Assembly: GCA_934408585.1 (NCBI GenBank)
Contig: CAKRVA010000007.1
Span: forward strand, 17,256-81,255
Direction: 5' to 3'
Length of the DNA: 64,000 nucleotides
DNA from: an uncultured Lachnospiraceae bacterium
GTDB lineage: Bacteria; Bacillota; Clostridia; Lachnospirales; Lachnospiraceae
Shown: positions 18,367-26,574 of the stretch, in pieces
How the letters are laid out: the number at the start of each line of letters is the position of its first letter
Numbering within the stretch: position 1 is the stretch's first letter
The notes under the pieces: model-generated
Seen by the model: only the letters and a program-made list of their open reading frames with translations
Told to the model about the DNA's origin: nothing
Database searches by the model: none
Program-made: the position numbers and the translations under genes

Positions 18367-19212
18367 ATGAGTAAGAAAATTATCGTTACCGGATGTAACG
18401 GACAATTAGGAAGAGCAATTAATCTTGAGCTTCAGGGGAACCCGGAGCTAGAGTTTGTAAATACCGATGTGGCAGAGCTTGATATTACAAATATTGATAA
18501 GGTTATGGAACTGGCAAGAGAAGTAAAGCCTTATGCAATTATTAACTGTGCAGCGCATACGGCAGTAGATGCCTGCGAAACGGATGTGGATAACGCCTAT
18601 CGGATTAATGCAATCGGACCACGCAATTTAAGTATTGCAGCTACGGAAACCGGTGCCAAAATGGTTCATATTTCTACGGATTATGTTTTTGACGGCAAAG
18701 GAACAAGACCATATCTTGAGTTTGATACTCCAAATCCGCAGGGAGTATATGGAGCAACCAAGCTGCAGGGTGAGAACATGGTAAAGCAGTTTGCAGACCG
18801 CTTCTTTATTTTCAGAACTGCATGGCTTTATGGAGATGGTAAGAATTTTGTAAAAACAATGCTTCGGCTTTCAGAAACAAATGAAGAGGTAAAAGTAGTC
18901 TGTGATCAGGTAGGAAGTCCAACCAGCACGAAAGAGCTGGCAGGTGCGATTGCACATTTACTGTTTACTGAAAATTACGGACTGTTTCATGCAACATGCG
19001 AGGGAGATTGTTCCTGGGCAGAATTTACCGAAGAAATTTTCCGCCTGGCAGGAAAGAGCACACGGGTAAAACACATTACCTCAGAAGAATTTGGAGCAAA
19101 GGCACCAAGACCTGCCTACTCCATTCTGGAAAATTACATGCTGAAGCTTACATCCGATTATCGTTTTGCGGATTGGCATGATGCAATTGAGACTTACATC
19201 AGAGGTTTATAA
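18367..19212 (+). CDS. rfbD: dTDP-4-dehydrorhamnose reductase-like (RfbD)
   Basis: A short-chain dehydrogenase (281 aa) that reduces dTDP-4-keto-6-deoxysugar to dTDP-L-rhamnose. The NAD(P)-binding loop GCNGQLGRA lies near residues 9-17, STDYVFDGKG near 99-108 and the catalytic YGATKLQGE near 124-132. The C-terminal part follows the RmlD pattern. No rfbA, rfbB or rfbC is adjacent, so the substrate would come from genes elsewhere. ATG 18367 is preferred over TTG 18361 by SD spacing (AGAAAGGG). It is followed after one base by the YuiD-like gene. Confidence 0.88.
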   Translation: MSKKIIVTGCNGQLGRAINLELQGNPELEFVNTDVAELDITNIDKVMELAREVKPYAIINCAAHTAVDACETDVDNAYRINAIGPRNLSIAATETGAKMVHISTDYVFDGKGTRPYLEFDTPNPQGVYGATKLQGENMVKQFADRFFIFRTAWLYGDGKNFVKTMLRLSETNEEVKVVCDQVGSPTSTKELAGAIAHLLFTENYGLFHATCEGDCSWAEFTEEIFRLAGKSTRVKHITSEEFGAKAPRPAYSILENYMLKLTSDYRFADWHDAIETYIRGL

Positions 19213-19213
19213 A

Positions 19214-19681
19214 ATGACATTTTTAACAGACTTGGTTCACAACGGAATTTTTATGTCAGCCATAATCGGATGGCTGATTGCACAAATATTAAAGACCATC
19301 ATTCATATGATTTTAAATAAGAAGTTTGTCGCAGAACGAATGGTAGGCGGTGGCGGAATGCCGAGTTCTCACTCCGCAACGGTCTGTGCACTTGCAACGG
19401 CAACCGGAATTCACTTTGGTGGCGGAAGCTATGAATTTGCTCTTGCAGCAATTCTTGCCGTGGTTGTTATGTATGATGCCATGGGTGTACGTCAGGAAAC
19501 CGGTAAACAGGGCAAGGTTTTAAATGAAATGATGGAAATTTTTACCCAGATGGGGAAGGACATCGATGCTGAGAAAGCATTTAAGGAATTTGTGGGACAT
19601 ACCCCACTGCAGGTGCTTATGGGAGCATTACTCGGTATCTTGATAGCAGTCATTGTATGCAACATGAATTTTTTCATGTAG
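19214..19681 (+). CDS. Divergent PAP2-family membrane protein (YuiD-like)
   Basis: A 155-aa membrane protein with motif GGGGMPSSHSATVCALA near residues 47-63, the phosphatase-like core of the divergent PAP2 family, and VGHTPLQVLMGALLGI near the C-terminus. Three or four membrane helices are visible. The PSSH histidine suggests acid-phosphatase/lipid-phosphate-phosphatase ancestry; the substrate is unknown. The ATG is one base after the rfbD stop, so the genes are coupled, which suggests a role in polyprenyl-phosphate recycling for surface glycans (inference). Confidence 0.85.
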   Translation: MTFLTDLVHNGIFMSAIIGWLIAQILKTIIHMILNKKFVAERMVGGGGMPSSHSATVCALATATGIHFGGGSYEFALAAILAVVVMYDAMGVRQETGKQGKVLNEMMEIFTQMGKDIDAEKAFKEFVGHTPLQVLMGALLGILIAVIVCNMNFFM

Positions 19682-19723
19682 TAGATAAAAACAGAAAACA
19701 CATATTTTTAAAAGGAGATTTTT

Positions 19724-20788
19724 ATGCAAAAAGTAGCATTGATTACAGGTATTACAGGTCAGGACGGTTCCTATCTTGCAGAGTTCCTGCTTGAGAAGGG
19801 CTATGAGGTACATGGTTTGGTGCGCCGTCACAGTATCAGCAATACAGCACGTATTGATCATATTTTGAATTCAAAGTATAACAAAGTGAAATTTTTCCTG
19901 CATTTTGCAGATACAACGGATTCCAGCAACCTTATGAGACTGATTCGTGAAATCCGTCCGGATGAGGTTTATAACCTTGCGGCACAGTCCCATGTTGGGG
20001 TTTCCTTCGAGGTTCCGGAATATACAGCAGAAGCAACAGGTGTAAGTACCCTGAAGCTGCTGGAGGCAATCCGTGTAAACGGCGGAAATTGTAAATACTA
20101 TCAGGCATCTACTTCCGAATTATTCGGAGGACTTCCGGAGACAGCTCCACAGAGCGAAAAGACTCCATTTTATCCAAAGAGTCCTTATGGTGCTGCAAAA
20201 TTATATTCTTACTGGATTACCGTAAACTATAGAGAATCCTATGATATGTTTGCATGCAACGGTATTCTCTTTAACCATGAGTCACCAAGACGTGGTGAGA
20301 ATTTTGTTACCCGTAAAATTACCATAGCAGTTGCAAGCATTATGGCAGGAAAGCAGGAAAAGCTTTCCTTAGGAAATATGAATGCGAAGCGTGACTGGGG
20401 ATTTGCAGGAGATTACGTAAAGGGAATGTGGATGATGCTTCAGCAGGACAAGCCGGGTGATTATGTTCTTGCAACCAATGAAACACATACCGTTCGTGAA
20501 TTTGTAGAAGAGGCTTTCAAGCAGGTTGGTGTTACAATTCGCTGGGAAGGCACCGGAGCAGATGAAAAGGGTTATGATGCAGAAACCGGTAAACTCCTGG
20601 TAGATGTAAATCCGGAGTTCTATCGTCCGGCAGAGGTTGAATTCCTCTGGGGTGATTGCACAAAGGCAGAAAAAGAACTTGGCTGGAAGCGTGATATTGA
20701 TTTCAAAGCACTTGTAGCAATGATGATGGATTCTGATATGAAAGAAATCGCAGGAGTAGGCTGCGAAGAATTTAAAAACCGTAAATGA
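19724..20788 (+). CDS. gmd: GDP-mannose 4,6-dehydratase
   Basis: Converts GDP-D-mannose to GDP-4-keto-6-deoxy-D-mannose, the first step to GDP-L-fucose. The 354-aa protein has the cofactor loop GITGQDGSYLAEFLLEKGY near residues 8-26, the motif VRRHSI, the catalytic Thr/Glu segment STSELFG and the YxxxK pair YGAAKLYSYW, then LFNHESPRRGENFVTRKI, a Gmd hallmark. SD AAAGGAG stands before the ATG. Its stop overlaps the next gene by 4 bases (ATGA). Together with fcl at 22.5 kb it gives a complete two-step route. Confidence 0.96.
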   Translation: MQKVALITGITGQDGSYLAEFLLEKGYEVHGLVRRHSISNTARIDHILNSKYNKVKFFLHFADTTDSSNLMRLIREIRPDEVYNLAAQSHVGVSFEVPEYTAEATGVSTLKLLEAIRVNGGNCKYYQASTSELFGGLPETAPQSEKTPFYPKSPYGAAKLYSYWITVNYRESYDMFACNGILFNHESPRRGENFVTRKITIAVASIMAGKQEKLSLGNMNAKRDWGFAGDYVKGMWMMLQQDKPGDYVLATNETHTVREFVEEAFKQVGVTIRWEGTGADEKGYDAETGKLLVDVNPEFYRPAEVEFLWGDCTKAEKELGWKRDIDFKALVAMMMDSDMKEIAGVGCEEFKNRK

Positions 20789-22476
20789 TTTCTGTAATTT
20801 GTATATTTCTTTATATGTTCATAACCTGCTACATTCTCGGTTTGGGTATATGGAATGTAATGGCAGGAAAGCAGCTGCAGGCGGAAAAAACCATCCGGAC
20901 AACAACAGGGTGTGTTTACACGGGTATCGTTTTTGCTATGGCATATGCACAGATTTTCAGCTTGTTTTATAAAGTTGGTCTGTATGCCAATTTAGGATTG
21001 CTTGTTCTGTGTATCATAAGTGTGTTTGTTTGGCGGAAAGAATTTCTGGATGAAGGAAAACGCCTTAAAAATGAATTTTCAATAGGAAGAGCAGTGAGTA
21101 TTGCATTGCTCTTCTTACTGTTTGCGTATGGGACATCACGGGGGATTCTCCACTACGATACCGGACTTTATCATGCACAGAGCATTCGATGGATGGAAGA
21201 GTACGGAATTGTAAAAGGGCTTGGAAATTTACATACCCGTCTGGCATATAATAGTGCATCCTTTGCGTTTTCGGCACTGTATAGTCTGGCATTTTTAGGG
21301 GGACAGTCCTTCCATTGTGGTGCAGGATTCCTGGCATTTTTATTGGCAGCAGTCTGCATGAACCGTTTTTGGAAAAACGGGCGGTCAGGAATACAGCTTT
21401 CCGATTTTGCAAGGCTGACCGCGGTATATTATCTTTTCAATATTTTTGATGAAATGATTTCGCCGGCATCGGATTATTTTATGGTACTTTTGGTATTTTA
21501 TTTAATTATCCGATGGCTGGAGCTTTTGGAGAAAGAAAAATCAGAAGATTTTTATTTTGGTTATGCGATGCTTTCGGTATTGGGTGTAGCAGTTGTTACC
21601 GTTAAGCTTTCCGGTGCAGTGATTTTGCTGTTAGCTATTATGCCGGCATTTCGAATGATACAGAAGAAATCATGGGGCGATATTGGGAAGTTCCTTACAG
21701 CAGGAATTGCAGTATTGGTGCCTTTTCTAATTAGGAATGTATTGCTTTCCGGCTGGCTGGTTTATCCATTTACTGCGATTGATTTATTTCGGACGCCCTA
21801 TAAAATTCCAAAGGGAGTTGCAGAGTATGACAGCAGGGAAATTAAAGTCTGGGGTAGAGGCTATTCTGATGTAACAAAATATTCCGAACGCATGAGCCAG
21901 TGGTTTCCTGACTGGTTTCAACAACTGGATGGAACGAATAAAATATTTTTTCTGTTGGCAATCTTTGGGATTTTTTGTTTTATAGGTATTCTCATCTGGA
22001 CGATATGGAAAAAGAAAAAAGAAAATGTACCATATCTGCTTGTTCTTTTTACCGTGTCCGGATGTTTTCTTTTTTGGATGTTTACTTCGCCGCTGATTCG
22101 GTACGGATGTGTTTTTTTATGGCTCACAGCAGTTTTAAATCTCGGAATGATTTATACAAGGCTGATAGCACCAAAAGAGAAAGGAAGAATTGCAATCGTA
22201 GTATTTCTTGTGATAGGATGTTATAAGATATGGAACTTTGTTGGAGAAAATATCAGGAGCTTTACGCCGGAATATTTTTTACTTCAAAAGGATTATGAGA
22301 ATTTTGAAACCATAGATTATGACATTCATGGATATACGTTTTACTATCCGAAGGAGGGTGACCGCACGGGCTATGAGGATTTTCCCGCAGCACCGCAGAA
22401 AGCTTCCGATTCCCTGTTTCTCGGAGAACAGATAAAAGATGGCTTTGCCTCACAGGAAAATGAGGCTCCAGAATAG
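20785..22476 (+). CDS. Polytopic membrane protein, possibly GT-C glycosyltransferase-like
   Basis: A 563-aa protein with about eleven or twelve hydrophobic segments and a large loop after the first helices carrying HYDTGLYHAQSIRWMEEYG (near residues 121-139) and NLHTRLAYNSASFAFSALYS. This DxGLYH pattern is shared by a group of membrane proteins (LIC_10190-like) found in surface-glycan loci, whose topology resembles lipid-linked-sugar glycosyltransferases. Enzymatic activity is not demonstrated to my knowledge. It is flanked by gmd (4-base overlap) and fcl, which suggests transfer or handling of fucose-containing glycans. The C-terminal tail after residue 490 is soluble. Confidence 0.7.
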   Translation: MISVICIFLYMFITCYILGLGIWNVMAGKQLQAEKTIRTTTGCVYTGIVFAMAYAQIFSLFYKVGLYANLGLLVLCIISVFVWRKEFLDEGKRLKNEFSIGRAVSIALLFLLFAYGTSRGILHYDTGLYHAQSIRWMEEYGIVKGLGNLHTRLAYNSASFAFSALYSLAFLGGQSFHCGAGFLAFLLAAVCMNRFWKNGRSGIQLSDFARLTAVYYLFNIFDEMISPASDYFMVLLVFYLIIRWLELLEKEKSEDFYFGYAMLSVLGVAVVTVKLSGAVILLLAIMPAFRMIQKKSWGDIGKFLTAGIAVLVPFLIRNVLLSGWLVYPFTAIDLFRTPYKIPKGVAEYDSREIKVWGRGYSDVTKYSERMSQWFPDWFQQLDGTNKIFFLLAIFGIFCFIGILIWTIWKKKKENVPYLLVLFTVSGCFLFWMFTSPLIRYGCVFLWLTAVLNLGMIYTRLIAPKEKGRIAIVVFLVIGCYKIWNFVGENIRSFTPEYFLLQKDYENFETIDYDIHGYTFYYPKEGDRTGYEDFPAAPQKASDSLFLGEQIKDGFASQENEAPE

Positions 22477-22494
22477 ATAAGAAAACAGAAAGGT

Positions 22495-23451
22495 ATGGAA
22501 AACGATATGATGGAAAAAACAGATAAGATTTATGTTGCCGGTCACAGAGGTCTGGTTGGAAGTGCAATTGTACGTAACCTTCAGGCAAAGGGATATACGA
22601 ATGTGATTGGCAGAACTCACAAAGAACTCGATTTGACCAATCAGCAGCAGGTAAGAGATTTCTTTGAAGCAGAAAGACCGGATGTAGTTGTATTGGCAGC
22701 AGCCAAGGTTGGTGGAATCAATGCCAACAACACAACTCCTGCAGAGTTTGCCTATGAGAATATGCAGATTCAGTGTAACGTGATTGAATGCTGCCACAGA
22801 TATAAAGTAAAGAAGCTTCTTTTCCTTGGAAGTACCTGTATTTATCCGAAAATGGCACCACAGCCGATCCCAGAGGATGCTTTATTGACAGGTCCGCTTG
22901 AAACAACAAATGAAGCATATGCAATTGCTAAGATTTCAGGACTTGAGATGTGTAAGTTCTATAAGAGACAGTACGGTGATGACTTTATCAGCTGTATGCC
23001 GACCAATCTTTACGGACCACATGATAATTATGATTTGCAGGGCTCCCATGTTATGCCGGCAATGATTCGTAAATTCCATGAAGCAAAAGAAAATCAATCT
23101 CCAACCGTTGAATTATGGGGAACAGGAACACCACTTCGTGAGTTTTTATATGTAGATGATATGGCAGATGCCTGCGTATTTCTTCTCGAGAATTATAGCG
23201 GAGAACAGCATGTCAATATCGGAACCGGTAAGGAAGTGACCATCAAGGAGCTTGCAGAAACTGTAAAAGAAGTTGTAGGCTATCAGGGAGAAATTATCTG
23301 GAATAAGGATATGCCGGATGGTACACCGAGAAAACTTACAAATGTAGATAAGCTCCATGGACTTGGATGGACACATAAGGTAGAGTTAAGAGAAGGCGTG
23401 CAGCTTGCATATGACTGGTTCCGTGAGAACGTACAGAATGCGAGAATGTAA
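22495..23451 (+). CDS. fcl: GDP-L-fucose synthase
   Basis: An epimerase-reductase (318 aa) producing GDP-L-fucose from the Gmd product. Visible are YVAGHRGLVGSAIVR (NADP loop, near residues 13-27), the GSTCIYPK segment with the conserved Ser/Cys, AYAIAKISGLE (YxxxK) and LWGTGTPLREFLYVDDMADA. The ATG at 22495 has an SD too close (one base), whereas ATG 22507 or 22510 is further; the exact start is uncertain by four or five residues. It is the last gene of the rfbD-to-fcl run. Confidence 0.95.
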   Translation: MENDMMEKTDKIYVAGHRGLVGSAIVRNLQAKGYTNVIGRTHKELDLTNQQQVRDFFEAERPDVVVLAAAKVGGINANNTTPAEFAYENMQIQCNVIECCHRYKVKKLLFLGSTCIYPKMAPQPIPEDALLTGPLETTNEAYAIAKISGLEMCKFYKRQYGDDFISCMPTNLYGPHDNYDLQGSHVMPAMIRKFHEAKENQSPTVELWGTGTPLREFLYVDDMADACVFLLENYSGEQHVNIGTGKEVTIKELAETVKEVVGYQGEIIWNKDMPDGTPRKLTNVDKLHGLGWTHKVELREGVQLAYDWFRENVQNARM

Positions 23452-23491
23452 GCACAGCAATATTCGTAGAAGAATATCAATATAAGAAGTG

Positions 23492-23532
23492 AAAGACGCA
23501 TTCCACAAAATGTGGGATTGCGTCTTTTTTTA
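23492..23532 (+). terminator. Terminator after fcl
   Basis: AAAGACGCA with CCACA pair with TGTGG and TGCGTCTTT through a small asymmetric bulge, followed by TTTTTTT. It ends the surface-sugar operon. Confidence 0.85.
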
Positions 23533-23568
23533 TTTTATAATAATTTGCAAACATCTCTTTTTCTTCTT

Positions 23569-23850
23569 TATACCCTCTTTTCCTTTACAGTTTGGGTATT
23601 TTCTGCGCATTTTTTCATTTATGCCCGCTAAGTCTGTACATTGTGGGTATATAAAACTTATTTTCTTATTTCTACCCTCGCACCATCTCAGATTTAGGGT
23701 TTTTTCATGTTTTTTGTTCCTCTATACCCTCGCCAAATCCAATCTCTGGGTATTTTCCAGCATTTTCTCCGCATATACCCTCACCTCCTCCAATTCCTGG
23801 GTGTGTTTTAACAATTTCTTTTCCTATACCCCCGCACCACCAAAGACATC
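23569..23850 (+). repeat. 51-nt tandem repeat array of hairpin units
   Basis: Six units start (at the ATACCC-like box) at 23570, 23621, 23672, 23724, 23775 and 23826, spaced 51, 51, 52, 51 and 51 bases. Five contain the box pair ATACCC...GGGTAT about 24 bases apart, which folds into a short stem, and several are followed by TTTTC. Loop sequences vary while the stems are kept (G-U or paired changes in units 2 and 5). The last unit lacks the closing box, and a further ATACCC occurs at 23882. The plus strand is pyrimidine-rich. No functional class is recognised; not CRISPR-like. The stretch from 23452 to 23896 holds no convincing gene. Confidence 0.75.
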
Positions 23851-23896
23851 ATTTCCGCTTGTCATACTGTGTATATTTATCATACCCAAAAAGAAA

Positions 23897-24616
23897 ATGG
23901 AATGCGGCAACAGAAATCCTCTTTTGGGAGATTGGAAAGTTACCAGAGTGGTACAGGGAGATTATAAATCATGTCGTAGAAAGCAATATTTAGGAAGTGA
24001 AATTGGACGATGTATTTCAATTATGCCAGATAGTATTTCAGATAGTAGAACATTAGAAGAGGCAAAACAGGACAATAAAGTTATTTATGATTTTTCATAT
24101 GAAAAATATGATATATCCGAGTGGGATTTAACCAATGAGGAAAAAGAACGTGAATTCCAAGTAAAATATTGGTGGTCACCAATTGATATAGGATTTAGAG
24201 CAGATAAAATGTATGAGTATCGGTTTTATGCAAAAGAAGAGTCACCATACAGTTTTTTCATTGGTCAAGACTTTGATGTTTTATGGTTTGAACAAGAGGG
24301 AAAAGAGTATTTAATACAGTGGTTTCCAGGTGGATGTTACATTCTTGAAAGAGTGAAATGCCAGAAGACCACTAAAATATGGGGGGAGTGGCTGATTGAC
24401 TATATAGTCAGCGAGAAAGAGGGAGTGATAAGACCAAATCTGGATTATATAGAGGAATATGGTCAAGTCTATACTTTTATGCCCAGAAGGGTTGGAATAA
24501 ATAAACAGGAATTTCAGGCATCCTATACTTCTCATAAAGTGAACCGTATAAACTTTGAAAAAGAAAATCATATCCGAGAGGGACTTTGGTATTTGCTTAA
24601 GAGAATACCGGAATGA
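23897..24616 (+). CDS. Lipocalin-like two-repeat protein, no visible signal peptide
   Basis: A 239-aa protein with two similar beta-rich units, one beginning LLGDWKVTRVVQGDY (residue about 9) and the other IWGEWLIDYIVSEKEG (near residue 156), each with a later YxG/aromatic-strand segment (QYLGSEIGRCISIM; YGQVYTFMPRRVG). GxW starts are typical of bacterial lipocalin-like domains, which are usually exported lipoproteins. Here the frame upstream continues through the repeat array without a methionine and the first ATG gives no signal peptide and has no clear SD, so the gene may have lost its 5' end. Function unknown. Confidence 0.55.
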   Translation: MECGNRNPLLGDWKVTRVVQGDYKSCRRKQYLGSEIGRCISIMPDSISDSRTLEEAKQDNKVIYDFSYEKYDISEWDLTNEEKEREFQVKYWWSPIDIGFRADKMYEYRFYAKEESPYSFFIGQDFDVLWFEQEGKEYLIQWFPGGCYILERVKCQKTTKIWGEWLIDYIVSEKEGVIRPNLDYIEEYGQVYTFMPRRVGINKQEFQASYTSHKVNRINFEKENHIREGLWYLLKRIPE

Positions 24617-24620
24617 TATT

Positions 24621-24657
24621 AGAATATGGGAAGTTTTTACTTCCCATATTCTATTTT
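24621..24657 (+). terminator. Terminator, perfect 13-bp stem
   Basis: AGAATATGGGAAG and its exact complement surround a 6-nt T-rich loop and are followed by ATTTTACTTT. It directly follows the lipocalin-like gene. Confidence 0.85.
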
Positions 24658-24799
24658 ACTTTATAGGAAATTTTTCAAATGGTTAAAAGCAGTGCAAATG
24701 AACTGGAAATAAAAAATGACATGACAAAAGAGTGAAAGACGCAGATACAACGAAAAGATGGATTGTAATCTATTCACAACATAATTTCAGAACAAACGC

Positions 24800-24829
24800 T
24801 TGACACTGTAAATAAGGTTGGAGTATCAT
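24800..24829 (+). promoter_or_regulatory. Probable promoter of the secreted-protein gene
   Basis: A consensus TTGACA and TATCAT with an 18-base spacer lie 68 bases before the ATG at 24898. The remaining spacer from 24660 shows no other structure I can support. Confidence 0.65.
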
Positions 24830-24897
24830 ACACTACGGAATATAAATAGAGAATGTCCGATTTTTCATACAAAGATATGTATCAGGAGAGAGAAAAA

Positions 24898-25926
24898 ATG
24901 AAGAAACAAGTAGTGAAGAGCATTATTGCTGTAGTGGGAGTAGTTGCATTGTCACTCGGAATGATACCGGGAGGCATAGCAGAAAGTGCTGGAATTGTAA
25001 CGGAAAGTAGAGCTGCTGGGGAGTATGAGATTAGTGCGAAACTAGATGTTGATAGTTATAATACTGATGAAGAGAAAGTTAACTATTTAATTGGTTTAGC
25101 AAGCAGCGTAGGGTTACCTAAACTAGAAAATGGCATACCGGAAGAGATAAAACAAGCCTTTCAGAAAGCAGCAGATGCTGGAAAACTTGGAGTATATAAG
25201 GATGGTAAGATACCGGGTGCAGAAACGTTTAACAGAGGGCAGGGTGCCGTATACCTGATTGGATATACTATTGACCAAGGACCTGACTATAAAGAGTATA
25301 AATATTTTGCGTTAGTACATCGTGAAAATGCGAGTGAACCGGAAGCGTGGCAGGATGGACCTTTGGTGATTAGCATAGATTACAATATTGATGGTACGTA
25401 TACATATAGTTATGATTATAATTCGGTTTCGCTACAGGCTGATCCGGAGTATTACCTGTTTACCATTAATAACGGTACATCAACGTCATCAACGTCATCG
25501 GATATACCTACACATGCATACGAGCATCAGCATACATATGAATGGAAAATACTTACGGATCCGACAATTGATAAGGATGGAATTTATGCATATATCTGTT
25601 CATGCGGTGATATTAAGGAAAAACAGCCGATTTCTGCTGCACAGGTATTTGTAAAAGGACTTTACGGAAAAGTGAAAGACGCGCCACAAAATAGTACGGT
25701 TACATATGATGCAAAATCATGGAGCACCATTTCCGATTACTTGCTTAAGAAAATGGCAGAAAGAGAGGATGTAACGGTTACCATCCAATTCCAGTATCAA
25801 AGGAACAATTATGAAATTACATTTCCGGCAGGAACGGATTATACAGAGGTATTAAATGATACCGAGAATATGTACGGTTTCTTTGGAATTGCTAAGATAC
25901 TTGGATTAGAAGTAAAAGCATTATAA
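24898..25926 (+). CDS. Secreted hypothetical protein
   Basis: A 342-aa protein with an N-terminal signal peptide (MKKQVVKSIIAVVGVVALSLG). The N-terminal half (to about residue 195) is unassigned. A linker rich in Ser/Thr (NGTSTSSTSSD) is followed by HAYEHQHTYEWKILTDPTID and IYAYICSCGD, a small His/Cys motif seen repeatedly in exported proteins of gut Clostridia and possibly metal-binding, and a C-terminal 90-residue unit of unknown fold. The ATG has AGGAGAG upstream; the frame extends further upstream to 24853 but without an SD. It stands alone with its own promoter. Confidence 0.75.
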   Translation: MKKQVVKSIIAVVGVVALSLGMIPGGIAESAGIVTESRAAGEYEISAKLDVDSYNTDEEKVNYLIGLASSVGLPKLENGIPEEIKQAFQKAADAGKLGVYKDGKIPGAETFNRGQGAVYLIGYTIDQGPDYKEYKYFALVHRENASEPEAWQDGPLVISIDYNIDGTYTYSYDYNSVSLQADPEYYLFTINNGTSTSSTSSDIPTHAYEHQHTYEWKILTDPTIDKDGIYAYICSCGDIKEKQPISAAQVFVKGLYGKVKDAPQNSTVTYDAKSWSTISDYLLKKMAEREDVTVTIQFQYQRNNYEITFPAGTDYTEVLNDTENMYGFFGIAKILGLEVKAL

Positions 25927-26214
25927 AATATAATAGTGTATAAATGAGATGAACCTTCAGAGAAATATCAGATATTATGATATTCTTCTGGAGGTTTTTA
26001 GATTTTGTCTCTAATAACAAATATCCTGTAACTTTTAGAAAGATTACAAGGAAATACTCTGAGAAACTTATTCCAATAATTACAAAAGTTGACAAAAATC
26101 ACATAGAAAATGACAATACACTAGATAATGTAGTGCATCATCACTATACTTGTATTAGACGAAATCTTATCTATTTGCGTAGTGAAAACGCGCCGATATT
26201 TACCATCGTCACAT

Positions 26215-26502
26215 TTATCCCATGTGGTTATGGGCGCATTTGTCTTCATCCGGTGAATCAGATTTTTTATCAACAACAATATCGGGATGTGGGGTCATAA
26301 AATTTCTGTTGTAGAAGGAAATATGCTGGATAATCAAAGCCCACAGAAAAGCGCGCAAAGGGTATTTACGGGTTCTGCCCGTTGATGCATAGAAATGGTT
26401 GCGAAAAGCGACCGGAATAATTTCATCGAGGTCGATATGTTGTTCTAATAGAGAAAGAAATGCAGGTTTGTCATTTTCAAATTTATTTTGATTTAGTAAC
26501 AA
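26215..26502 (-). pseudogene. Transposase N-terminal remnant (DUF772/IS1182-like)
   Basis: A 95-codon frame from a TTG reads FLSLLEQHIDLDEIIPVAFRNHFYASTGRTRKYPLRAFLWALIIQHISF (here cited by its parts HIDLDEIIP, ASTGRTRKYPL and ALIIQHISF), the N-terminal helical domain of DUF772-type transposases, which normally run to 400-500 aa. After about residue 64 the similarity is lost and the frame stops, so most of the gene including the DDE catalytic core is missing. It marks an old insertion in the accessory island. Family naming is by pattern recognition and needs a search to confirm. Confidence 0.65.
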
Positions 26503-26507
26503 AAAAA

Positions 26508-26546
26508 TGCCGTATTTATGCGGCCTGTGGCGTTTCGCAAACGCCT
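26508..26546 (-). terminator. Twin hairpin with T-run ahead of the transposase remnant
   Basis: On the minus strand GGCGTTT/AAACGCC (loop GCG) and GCCGCA/TACGGC are followed by seven T that run into the start of the transposase frame. It would stop transcripts entering the element from the right, as insertion-sequence ends often do. It may mark the end of the original element. Confidence 0.55.
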
Positions 26547-26574
26547 AACTACTACTTTATAATACGAGGAACAA

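Noticed and set aside
23569..23850. CRISPR array
   Set aside because: Conserved parts are two short boxes within a 51-base period, loops and spacers are not distinct units, repeats are imperfect, and no cas gene is near.
23489..23896. Open frame upstream of the lipocalin-like gene that would add 136 residues
   Set aside because: It translates the fcl terminator and the T-rich repeat array into a Phe-rich string, with no SD at its start.
25977..26300. Plus-strand 107-codon frame after the secreted-protein gene
   Set aside because: No SD, no family features, and it overlaps the transposase remnant on the other strand.
26558..26563. TATAAT as a -10 for the 907-aa gene
   Set aside because: It is only 12 bases before the ATG, so the transcript would start in or after the SD.
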